DNA of 64,000 bases, from assembly GCF_016862635.1 (NCBI RefSeq), contig NZ_BONI01000052.1, positions 1 to 64,000 on the forward strand, read 5' to 3'. Positions 56,942-64,000 of this stretch are shown here, in pieces. The translations under genes and the position numbers were made by a program. The stretch comes from Catellatospora coxensis. Its GTDB lineage: Bacteria; Actinomycetota; Actinomycetes; Mycobacteriales; Micromonosporaceae. Within the stretch, counting starts at the first letter, position 1. The number at the start of each line of letters is the position of its first letter. The notes below the pieces were generated by a model. That model made no database searches. It was not told the origin of the DNA and was given only the letters and a program-made list of their open reading frames with translations.

Positions 56942-57024
56942 GCCCTGATCCTTATGGACCGGTGGCATGTCACGCCAGGGGCAATTATAACGGCCGGGTC
57001 ACAGATCAATACCGAGGTTCGGCG

Positions 57025-57492
57025 CTAGAAGATCCAGTCCAGCGCGGTCCGGGCACCGATGACCACCAATGTGGACAGTGCCACCAGTGCCGCGACGGCG
57101 GCCGAGGTCTGCAGACGGGATCCTCGGCGGGGGTTCGGCTTCGGCGACTGTGCCGAAGCGGCGGCGGCCAGCAGCGGTGCCAGCCGTACGCGGGAGATGT
57201 CGGTCGGCGCGGGTGCGCCGGTCGGCCAGCGGAGTGCGTCGAGGCGACGGTGTGCCGGGTAGCGGGCCTCGAATGCCTCGAGTTCCTCGGGTTCGGCGAT
57301 GTCGTCCAGGTATGACCAGCGGCCGGCCTCGACGGCGTTGCCGGTGGCCCGGTAGATCGCGGCGAGCCTGCGCCGCAGATCCAGGTCGGTGGGATGCGCG
57401 GCGACCAGGCTGTGCATGCGCTGGATCGCCGGGTAGGTATGGCCACGTGACAGGTCCGTGGTCACCCGATCCATCAGATCTGACTTACCCAT
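57025..57492 (-). CDS. DUF6584-like TPR-type membrane protein, copy 2
   Basis: A 155-residue paralogue of the preceding protein. MGKSDLMDRVTTDLSRGHTYPAIQRMHSLVAAHPTDLDLRRRLAAIYRATGNAVEAGRWSYLDD aligns with copy 1 throughout, and a C-terminal helix (AAVAALVALSTLVVIGARTALDWIF) anchors it. ATG 57492 is preceded by GGGG; a longer start at 57528 adds 12 residues. The tandem copies have diverged most in the linker before the helix. Function unknown. Confidence 0.75.
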   Translation of the reverse strand: MGKSDLMDRVTTDLSRGHTYPAIQRMHSLVAAHPTDLDLRRRLAAIYRATGNAVEAGRWSYLDDIAEPEELEAFEARYPAHRRLDALRWPTGAPAPTDISRVRLAPLLAAAASAQSPKPNPRRGSRLQTSAAVAALVALSTLVVIGARTALDWIF

Positions 57493-57645
57493 GTCCCCAC
57501 TATGCATATCAGCGGGCCGAGGGTCCATACACCGAGCGTGCCGTAAAGCTGCGCGTCAGCGGCCTATTAGTACAGACGATGGCCTATCTACCGCGTGACG
57601 TACGTCAATTTCCGCAGTAGACAGGCCATGATCAGATGAATGAGT

Positions 57646-57676
57646 GGGCCCGCTCACACTTTTCAAGAGCGGGCCC
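57646..57676 (-). terminator. terminator after inositol-3-phosphate synthase
   Basis: gggcccgct (57646-57654) and agcgggccc (57668-57676) form a 9-bp stem 13 bases past the stop codon on the minus strand. Confidence 0.7.
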
Positions 57677-57688
57677 GAAATAAACGAT

Positions 57689-58762
57689 TTACACCGTGCC
57701 CTTGATGAAGTTCTCGACCGACTCGTGGGCGTCGTGGTCGTTGTACTGCACCGGCGGCGACTTCATGAAGTAGCTTGAAGCGGACAGCACCGGGCCACCG
57801 ATCTTGCGGTCCAGCGCGATCTTCGCGGCCCGCACCGCGTCGATGATGACGCCGGCCGAGTTCGGCGAGTCCCACACCTCGAGCTTGAGCTCGGCGTTGA
57901 GCGGGGTGTCACCGAACGAGCGGCCCTCCAGGCGGATGTAGGCCCACTTGCGGTCGTCGAGCCACGGCACGTGGTCCGACGGGCCGATGTGCACATCGCT
58001 CTTGGACATCTCGTGCGGGATCTGGGACGTCACCGACTGGGTCTTCGAGATCTTCTTGGAGATCAGGCGGTTGCGCTCCAGCATGTTCATGAAGTCCATG
58101 TTGCCGCCGAAGTTGAGCTGGTACGTGCGCAGCAGCTCCACGCCGCGGTCCTCGAACAGCTTCGCCAGGGCGCGGTGCACGATGGTGGCGCCGACCTGGC
58201 TCTTGATGTCGTCGCCGACGATCGGCAGGCCCGCGTCCTCGAACTTCTTGGCCCACGCCGGGTCGGAGGCGATGAAGACCGGCAGCGCGTTCACGAAGGC
58301 GCAGCCCGCGTCGATCGCCGCCTGGGCGTAGAACTTGGCCGCCTGCTCCGAACCGACCGGCAGGTAGCAGACCACCACGTCGACCTGGGCGTCCTTGAGG
58401 ACCTTGACCACGTCGGCCGGGGTCTCGTCGGACTCCTCGACCATCTCGCGGTAGTACTGGCCCAGGCCGTCCATGGTCGGGCCGCGGTGCACGGTGATGC
58501 CGGTGGGCGCCACGTCGCACAGCTTGATGGTGTTGTTCTCGCTGGCCACGATGGCCTCGGCGAGGTCACGGCCGACCTTCTTGGCGTCGACGTCGAACGC
58601 GGCGACGAACTCGACGTCGCGGACGTGGTAGCCGCCGAAGTCGACGTGCATCAGGCCGGGAACACGTTCGGACGGATCGGCGTCCCGGTAGTACTCCACG
58701 CCCTGGACCAGGGACGAGGCGCAGTTACCGACACCGACGATGGCAACGCGGACGGAGCCCAT
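57689..58762 (-). CDS. ino1: inositol-3-phosphate synthase
   Basis: A 357-residue NAD-dependent enzyme that converts glucose-6-phosphate to myo-inositol-3-phosphate, the entry to phosphatidylinositol and mycothiol in actinobacteria. Seen: [22 protein letters not shown] (NAD site), [53 protein letters not shown] and KSPPVQYND near the end. ATG 58762 follows GGAGGCAGGAG; the frame extends upstream without similarity. The PadR regulator gene ends 57 bases upstream and both read leftward, so they are one operon. Confidence 0.96.
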   Translation of the reverse strand: MGSVRVAIVGVGNCASSLVQGVEYYRDADPSERVPGLMHVDFGGYHVRDVEFVAAFDVDAKKVGRDLAEAIVASENNTIKLCDVAPTGITVHRGPTMDGLGQYYREMVEESDETPADVVKVLKDAQVDVVVCYLPVGSEQAAKFYAQAAIDAGCAFVNALPVFIASDPAWAKKFEDAGLPIVGDDIKSQVGATIVHRALAKLFEDRGVELLRTYQLNFGGNMDFMNMLERNRLISKKISKTQSVTSQIPHEMSKSDVHIGPSDHVPWLDDRKWAYIRLEGRSFGDTPLNAELKLEVWDSPNSAGVIIDAVRAAKIALDRKIGGPVLSASSYFMKSPPVQYNDHDAHESVENFIKGTV

Positions 58763-58818
58763 AGCTCCTGCCTCCTTCTTCTCTTCAGGCGGGCAGCCGG
58801 TCGGCCGCGCCGCCCAAC

Positions 58819-59472
58819 TCACTCGGCGGAGTCGTCAGGGCCCGGTCGGGCCGTGAGCGGTCGTGCGGAATCTGTGGTGCGCGGGCTCGGTCGGAGCTCG
58901 CCCTCGGCCCCGCGCGGCGGCGGGGTGCGGCCGGAGCGCTCGTTCGCGATGAGCTCCTCCAGCCAGCGGACCTCGCGGTCCGCGGCATCCAGGCCATGGC
59001 GCTGCAGCTCCAGGGTGTACGCGTCGAGCCGTTCCGCGGCCCGGGCGAGCACCTCCCGGAAGCCCTCCCGGCGCTCCTCCACCTTGCGGCGGCGGCCCTC
59101 CAGGATGCGCAGGCGGATGTCGACGTCGGTGCGGGAGAAGAAGGCGAAGTGCACGCCGAACGCGGCGTCCTCGTATGCCTCCGGCCCCACCTGCGCCAGC
59201 AGGTCCTGGAACCGCTCCTTGCCCTCGGCCGTGATCTTGTAGACCACCCTGCCCCGGCGACTGGTCAGCGGCGGTACGTCGGCGTCGCCGGCGGGGGTCT
59301 CCCCGGCCTCGGTGATCCAGCCGGCGGTTTGCAGCCGTCGCAGTGTGGGGTAGAGAGAGCCGTAGCTGATCGCCGCGCGGATCGCGCCCAGCTTGGTGCT
59401 GAGCTGCTTGCGCAGCTCGTAGCCATGCATCGGGGACTCATGCAGCAGGCCGAGGATGGCCAGGTCGAGCAT
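58819..59472 (-). CDS. PadR family transcriptional regulator
   Basis: A 217-residue regulator. The winged helix of the PadR family is [53 protein letters not shown], with a wing [16 protein letters not shown]. The C-terminal helical domain mediates dimerisation, and a disordered tail follows. ATG 59472 has AGAGGGG 9 bases upstream; a GTG at 59481 sits too close to it. The neighbouring perfect dyad at 59519-59541 is the likely operator. It probably controls itself and ino1. Confidence 0.93.
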   Translation of the reverse strand: MLDLAILGLLHESPMHGYELRKQLSTKLGAIRAAISYGSLYPTLRRLQTAGWITEAGETPAGDADVPPLTSRRGRVVYKITAEGKERFQDLLAQVGPEAYEDAAFGVHFAFFSRTDVDIRLRILEGRRRKVEERREGFREVLARAAERLDAYTLELQRHGLDAADREVRWLEELIANERSGRTPPPRGAEGELRPSPRTTDSARPLTARPGPDDSAE

Positions 59473-59518
59473 GTCGGCCACCCCCTCTGATCGGTCTCGC
59501 GGTCTGGGTCTTCGTGCG

Positions 59519-59541
59519 CGATGTATCGCGCCGATACATCG
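59519..59541. promoter_or_regulatory. probable PadR operator
   Basis: cgatgtatcg (59519-59528) and cgatacatcg (59532-59541) form a perfect 10-bp dyad around CGC, with ATGT and ACAT ends as in PadR operators. It lies 47 bases upstream of the padR start, in the region shared with the divergent DUF5318 gene. Confidence 0.7.
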
Positions 59542-59687
59542 TTACGTTAGAACGGCGTGACGGGTCGAGGCAATACAACGGTGCTGATGATCACCGGAGC
59601 GGATGATCATTGAGCGCTCGGCTTGGTGCTGGTCACGCTGTGTGACGGCGGTCGCGGCGCGCCGAACGAGGGGTTACCCTGCTTTTC

Positions 59688-60155
59688 ATGCGCGCGCAGC
59701 AACGGGTCTCTGCGTCGCCTCGTGCCGCCCAGCGGCGAGGCGACGGATTCGTTGACTATTCCCTCCAGCGGCGAGCTCTGCTGCGTGAGGTGTACGCGGG
59801 AAGGGTGGGCACGTCAGAGGTGTGCGATGCCTCGCCCTACCTGAAGAGCGCGGCTCGTTTCCACGGCGAGGCCACCGAGAACCGGTGCCCCATCTGCCGC
59901 CGCGAGTTCGTGATCAACGTGCACTACATCTACGGCGATCAGCTCAAGAACTCCGCGGGTCAGGCGCGCTCCCGCGCCGAGCTCGCGGTGCTGGCCGACA
60001 CGCTCGGTGAGTTTCAGGTCTACGTGGTCGAGGTGTGCCGCGGCTGTGACTGGAACCACCTCGTGGAGCAGTACCTCCTGGGACGCGCCCACAGGACAGC
60101 CCCCCAGCTGTCAGCGGCTGCCGCCACCGCCCCATCCCCGACCGGAACGGTGTGA
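59688..60155 (+). CDS. DUF5318 family protein
   Basis: A 155-residue protein. The conserved part is DYSLQRRALLREVYAGRVGTSEVCDASPYLKSAARFHGEATENRCPICRREFVINVHYIYGDQLKNSAGQARSRAELAVLADTLGEFQVYVVEVCRGCDWNHLVEQYLLG. CPIC and CRGC could form a zinc site. DUF5318 genes in actinobacteria precede a class A PBP gene, as here with a 3-base gap, so a role in wall synthesis or its control is plausible but unproven. Confidence 0.88.
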   Translation: MRAQQRVSASPRAAQRRGDGFVDYSLQRRALLREVYAGRVGTSEVCDASPYLKSAARFHGEATENRCPICRREFVINVHYIYGDQLKNSAGQARSRAELAVLADTLGEFQVYVVEVCRGCDWNHLVEQYLLGRAHRTAPQLSAAAATAPSPTGTV

Positions 60156-60158
60156 CAG

Positions 60159-63083
60159 ATGACTTCGTACGGCGACCCTCACGCCGGCAACGGGTATGAC
60201 GACGAGCAATATCGTCAGTCATACCCGGCCCCCGTGCAGAATTCGGGCCGCGCCTCGGTGCCATCCGACGACTACGGCTACGACTACTCGTCGAGCAACC
60301 AGGCGGACCACGGGCAGTACTCCGCCAACGGCGGATACGGCCAGGGCGGCGGCTACGGCAGCGCGGACCAGAACGGCTACGACCAGGGCTACGGCCAGGC
60401 CCCGGTGAACCCCCCGATCAGCCCGGCTGCCGGGCGCGCGACGGTCGGCGCCTCCGCCGGGCGGGCGAGCGTCGGCGGTGCGGCCGGGCGGGCGAGCGTC
60501 GGCGCTCCCGCCGGGCGGGCGACCGTCGGCGGCCGGGCCAGCGTGCGCCCCGCGGGCCTCGACATGGAGGACGGCGAGCAGCCGGCCGGCAAGGGCAAGG
60601 GTGCCAAAGCCGGTAAAGGCGGCAAGTCCGGCAAGAAGAAACGTAACAAGCTCACCATCGCGCTCGCCTCGGTGGCAGTGCTGATCATGCTCGCCGGCGG
60701 CGGGATGATCGCGTTCACCTCGTTCCTGAGCGGCGTGCCCGAACCGGGCGAGTTCAAGACGCAGGAGAACACCCTGATCTTCGCCTCCGACGGCAAGACG
60801 CAGGTCGCGCAGCTCGGCACGGAGAACCGTCGCATCGTCGACATGAAGGTGCTCGACAAGAAGATCAAGGACACCCTGATCGCGGGCGAGGACCAGGAGT
60901 TCTACAACCACGACGGCATCGACCTGTGGGGTATCGCGCGTGCCGCGTGGAACAACCTCACCGGCGGCGCCACCCAGGGCGCCTCGACGATCACCCAGCA
61001 GTACGCGCGTGCCGCGGCGCAGGACCTCGAGGTCAGCTACGCCCGTAAGCTGCGCGAGGCGGTCTGGGCGCGGGAGCTGGAGCAGGAGTACTCGAAGGAC
61101 GAGATCCTCGGCTTCTACGTCAACACCGCCTACTTCGGCCGCGGGGCGACCGGCGTGGGCGCGGCGGCCAAGGCGTACTTCGGTCCCGGTGTCGACGCGG
61201 AGAAGCTGACCATCGCCCAGGCGGCGCTGCTCGGCGCGGTGCTGAAGCAGCCCGAGCCGCAGTGCGGCGACGTGGAGCTCAAGGACTGCCAGTACAAGGG
61301 CTACGACCCGCAGAACGACGAGGCCGCCGCCAAGGACCGCTGGAACTATGTGCTCAACAGCGTGGTGAAGATGAACACGCTGACCCAGGCCGAGGTGGAT
61401 CAGGTCAAGGCTGAGGGCTTCCCGAAGACGGTCGCGTTCACGCCCGGCGGCAAGAACAACGCCACCTGGGGCATCAAGGGCACCAGCTACGGGCCGATGA
61501 TCAATTACATCAAGAAGGAGATGGAGACTCCGGAGGTCAAGAAGGCGCTGGAGGCCATCGGCATCACCGACTGGAAGAACGGTGGTCTCAAGATCACCCT
61601 CACCATCGACCCCAAGGCGCAGGCGGAACTGGAGAAGCGGCTCCGCCGGGAATACGTGGTCATCGAGGTCTGCAAGGACAAGAAGAACAAGGTCGTCCCC
61701 TTCACCATCGCCGAGGACGGGAAGACGAGGCTGGGCAAGGACGGCAAGCCGCTGGCGGTGGATCTGAAGACGTCCGACCCGAAGAAGATCACCTGCGGAC
61801 CCCAGGTCGACAAGGAGACCACTCCGAAGACCTCGATGCTGAACAGGTACCCCAAGAACGTCACCGCGGCCGCCGTGGCGATCAACCCGCAGACCGGAGC
61901 GGTGCTCTCCTACTACGGCGGCATGGACGGCACCACGTACGACAAGGCCGGCAAGAACGGCGAGGGCGGTCCGTTCGTCGGCGGCGGGCACTCCCCCGCG
62001 TCTTCGTTCAAGATCTACACGCTGGCCGCGGCGGTCCAGGCGGGCGTGTCGGTGGAATCGCACTGGGATCCGACCCCCTTCAAGCCGAAGGGCTCCAAGA
62101 CGGAGATCCGCAACGCGGGACGCGACGGCGCCGACGCGGGCTGCCACACGAACTGCACCCTCAAGCTGATGGCGCAGAAGTCGTACAACGTGCCCTTCTA
62201 CAAGGTCACCGAGAAGATCGGCCCGGCAGCGGTGCTCGACATGGCGGCCAAGGCCGGCGTCAGCATGATCTGGGACGACGGAAACAAGGCGTACGACCTC
62301 ACCAAGAAGAAGGGGAGCGAGGTTCCGCTCGGCCCCCACGTCGGCTTCGGCCAGTACCCGATCACCGTGCTGGACCACGCCTCGGGCATCGCCACCTTCG
62401 CGGCGAACGGCATCTACAACAAGCCGCACTTCGTCGCCAAGGTCGAGCGCAAGATGACCGAGGACGGCAAGAGCGTGTGGAAGCCGGTCCCCGGCACCGG
62501 CCCGAAGATCAAGGGCAAGCAGACCATCGACCCGAAGGTCGTCGGCGAGGTCAACGCCGTGCTGAAGAACTACAGCGGCACGAGGCTGAGCAACCGCGAC
62601 TCGATCTCCAAGTCGGGCACCTGGCAGGCCGGCAACCAGTGGGCCGGGCAGAACTCCAGCGCCTGGTACGTCGGCTACACGCCGCAGATCGCGACCGCGG
62701 TCTGGGTCGGCAACTACGTGAACGAGTCCGAGCCGATCAAGGATCCCGGTGGTGGCAAGATCGGCAGTGGTGACCTGCCGAAGGACATCTGGACCGGGTT
62801 CATGAACAAGGCCAACGAGCTGCTCAAGTTCGGCCCCAAGCCGATCGAGCAGGGCTGCGGCGGCTGCATCGGCGACCAGGACGCCGGCGACGGCAAGGAG
62901 ACCACGCCGACCCCGGACCCGGGCGCCTGCTTCCTCAACCCGAACCAGCCGGGCTGCGAGAACCAGCCGGGCGGACCGGGCGGACCGGGCGGTCCTGGCA
63001 ACAACCCGAACCCCTCGCCCACGCCGTCGGGCACCGGGGGTGGTGGGATCTGCATCCCGAAACCAGGCAAACCTTGTCCATGA
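60159..63083 (+). CDS. ponA: bifunctional class A penicillin-binding protein
   Basis: A 974-residue enzyme that polymerises and cross-links peptidoglycan outside the membrane. A Gly/Tyr-rich cytoplasmic tail includes four GRA(T/S)VG(A/G) repeats (about 92-127). A Lys-rich stretch, one membrane helix (164-189) and the GT51 domain with E244 in EDQEFYNHDG and QGASTITQQ (273-281) follow. The transpeptidase motifs are S615-SFK (SxxK), S675-YN (SxN) and K818-SGT, where KTG is KSG. The C-terminus has a Pro/Gly tail and Cys pairs. It follows DUF5318 with a 3-base gap. Confidence 0.95.
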   Translation: MTSYGDPHAGNGYDDEQYRQSYPAPVQNSGRASVPSDDYGYDYSSSNQADHGQYSANGGYGQGGGYGSADQNGYDQGYGQAPVNPPISPAAGRATVGASAGRASVGGAAGRASVGAPAGRATVGGRASVRPAGLDMEDGEQPAGKGKGAKAGKGGKSGKKKRNKLTIALASVAVLIMLAGGGMIAFTSFLSGVPEPGEFKTQENTLIFASDGKTQVAQLGTENRRIVDMKVLDKKIKDTLIAGEDQEFYNHDGIDLWGIARAAWNNLTGGATQGASTITQQYARAAAQDLEVSYARKLREAVWARELEQEYSKDEILGFYVNTAYFGRGATGVGAAAKAYFGPGVDAEKLTIAQAALLGAVLKQPEPQCGDVELKDCQYKGYDPQNDEAAAKDRWNYVLNSVVKMNTLTQAEVDQVKAEGFPKTVAFTPGGKNNATWGIKGTSYGPMINYIKKEMETPEVKKALEAIGITDWKNGGLKITLTIDPKAQAELEKRLRREYVVIEVCKDKKNKVVPFTIAEDGKTRLGKDGKPLAVDLKTSDPKKITCGPQVDKETTPKTSMLNRYPKNVTAAAVAINPQTGAVLSYYGGMDGTTYDKAGKNGEGGPFVGGGHSPASSFKIYTLAAAVQAGVSVESHWDPTPFKPKGSKTEIRNAGRDGADAGCHTNCTLKLMAQKSYNVPFYKVTEKIGPAAVLDMAAKAGVSMIWDDGNKAYDLTKKKGSEVPLGPHVGFGQYPITVLDHASGIATFAANGIYNKPHFVAKVERKMTEDGKSVWKPVPGTGPKIKGKQTIDPKVVGEVNAVLKNYSGTRLSNRDSISKSGTWQAGNQWAGQNSSAWYVGYTPQIATAVWVGNYVNESEPIKDPGGGKIGSGDLPKDIWTGFMNKANELLKFGPKPIEQGCGGCIGDQDAGDGKETTPTPDPGACFLNPNQPGCENQPGGPGGPGGPGNNPNPSPTPSGTGGGGICIPKPGKPCP

Positions 63084-63094
63084 CAGCCGATTGA

Positions 63095-63129
63095 CGAAGA
63101 GGGGCCCCTGCGGGGGTCCCTCTTCGTTT
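63095..63129 (+). terminator. terminator after ponA
   Basis: cgaagaggggcccc (63095-63108) pairs with ggggtccctcttcg (63113-63126) with one G-T pair, followed by TTT. Confidence 0.8.
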
Positions 63130-63187
63130 CCAGGCGGTACGCGGGGCTTGCTGCACTTCCCAGAATTCTGAGGCAGGATGTCGGGCT

Positions 63188-64000
63188 ATGAGTGATGTTC
63201 GTGAGCACGTGGTGTCGCCCGCCAGGGAGGACGGCTTCGTCCGGGGCCTGGCCGAGGCCATCGGCGGACCGCGTGGTGAGCATGCCGTGCCCGAGACGCC
63301 GTCGCGCGGCGGGCGGTTCTGGACGGCCGCGCGGATCGTGCTCGCGCTCACCTGCCTGACCCTGGCGCTGCACTGGGTCCAGAAATCGCCCTGCCGGGAC
63401 GGGGCCTGGGCCGACTACAAGCAGTACACCCACTTCTGCTACACCGACGTGCTCGCGCTGTACTACGCCGAGCACCTCAACGAGGGCGCGGTGCCCTACG
63501 TCGACTACCCGGTGGAGTACCCGGTGCTGACCGGCGCGTTCATGGGCGCGCTGGGCCTGCCGATCCACGCGCTCGGCGAGAAGAACAGCGCGATCCCGCA
63601 GGCGACGCTGTTCTACGACACCAACGCGTTCGTGCTCAGCCTGTTCGCCATCGCCTCGGTCGCCATGATCCTGTCGCTGCGACGGCGCAGACCCTGGGAC
63701 GCGGCGCTGTTCGCGCTGTCCCCGGTGCTGCTGGTCACCGCGACGGTCAACTGGGACCTGCTGGCCATCGTGCTGGCGGTGGCCGGGATATGGCTGTGGG
63801 CGAAGAAGTATCCGGTCGCGGCGGGGGTGATGCTCGGCCTCGGTATGGCGGCCAAACTCTGGCCGGCCTTCCTGTTCCTGCCCATCCTGATCGTCGCCGT
63901 GCGCTCGCGGCAGTACGCGGCGCTGGTCAACTCGGTCGCGGCGGGCGTGATCGCCTGGCTGGCGGTGAACGTGCCGGTCATGCTGATCAACTTTGAGAAC
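63188..64000 (+). CDS. GT87-type (DUF2029) mannosyltransferase-like membrane protein, truncated by the window end
   Basis: The first 271 residues run off the right edge. A cytoplasmic start (MSDVREHVVSPAREDGF) leads to a first helix (AARIVLALTCLTLALHWV). A loop with YTHFCYTDVLALYYAEHLNEGAVPYVDYPVEYPVLTGAFM is typical of polyprenyl-phosphate-mannose-dependent GT87 enzymes, whose catalytic Asp lies in this outer loop. Further helices with TVNWDLLAIVLAVAGIWLWAKK and GLGMAAKLWPAFLFLPIL follow. In actinobacteria such genes follow ponA. Acceptor unknown. Confidence 0.82.
   Translation, partial: MSDVREHVVSPAREDGFVRGLAEAIGGPRGEHAVPETPSRGGRFWTAARIVLALTCLTLALHWVQKSPCRDGAWADYKQYTHFCYTDVLALYYAEHLNEGAVPYVDYPVEYPVLTGAFMGALGLPIHALGEKNSAIPQATLFYDTNAFVLSLFAIASVAMILSLRRRRPWDAALFALSPVLLVTATVNWDLLAIVLAVAGIWLWAKKYPVAAGVMLGLGMAAKLWPAFLFLPILIVAVRSRQYAALVNSVAAGVIAWLAVNVPVMLINFEN

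Noticed and set aside
57556-57580. rRNA-like phrase (ggcctattagtac)
   Set aside because: It is a short match to the antisense of the 23S rRNA 5' region, with no flanking similarity; chance or a tiny fragment.

Overview
The window is the chromosomal origin region of a high-GC actinobacterium, most likely a member of the Micromonosporaceae. Evidence is the gene order gyrA-gyrB-DUF721-recF-gnd-dnaN-oriC-dnaA-rpmH-rnpA-yidD-yidC-jag-rsmG-parA-parB, strong G/C preference at third codon positions, many GTG/TTG starts, and the actinobacterial cluster sigM-anti-sigma-trxB-trxA-cwlM with murJ and pcnA nearby. The family assignment is inference from gene content and order.

Left end (1-4907): the right part of an integrative element. 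It has the tail of an unknown gene, a RepA/DnaB-like ATPase, about 1.9 kb of non-coding DNA built from successive blocks of different short palindromic words, then an overlapping excisionase-integrase pair facing the 3' end of tRNA-Ala(TGC). Host DNA continues with a DLW-39 family micropeptide, tRNA-Ile(GAT) and a DUF3566 membrane protein.

Replication core (6373-26979): gyrA, gyrB, dciA-like DUF721, recF, gnd, dnaN and dnaA read leftward; rpmH to parB read rightward. oriC, a dense field of DnaA boxes with an AT-rich stretch, lies next to dnaN. A sigma-factor/membrane-protein pair sits between oriC and dnaA. Further DnaA boxes lie upstream of dnaA and, as a perfect palindrome, between gyrB and gyrA.

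Gene desert (26980-35228): after parB there are about 8.2 kb with no gene I can support. It holds six ParB-binding parS palindromes (a seventh is inside parA), several minisatellite-like short tandem repeats, and at its right edge a cluster of DnaA boxes interleaved with two parS sites. It looks like a bacterial centromere/DnaA-binding region and is the most unusual part of the window.

Right arm (35229-64000): HIT-like protein, Ddl-like ligase, aminotransferase, GNAT, DUF2786 protein, CwlM-type amidase, thioredoxin and its reductase, SigM with a membrane anti-sigma factor, a pseudokinase, HerA-like ATPase, MurJ, CCA-adding enzyme, MFS transporter, flotillin, a solo TnpB inserted between the flotillin and NfeD genes, two paralogous TPR-like membrane proteins, inositol-3-phosphate synthase with a PadR regulator, DUF5318, a bifunctional class A PBP and a truncated GT87 mannosyltransferase-like gene. 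Cell-wall synthesis, redox and chromosome segregation functions are thus grouped around the origin.
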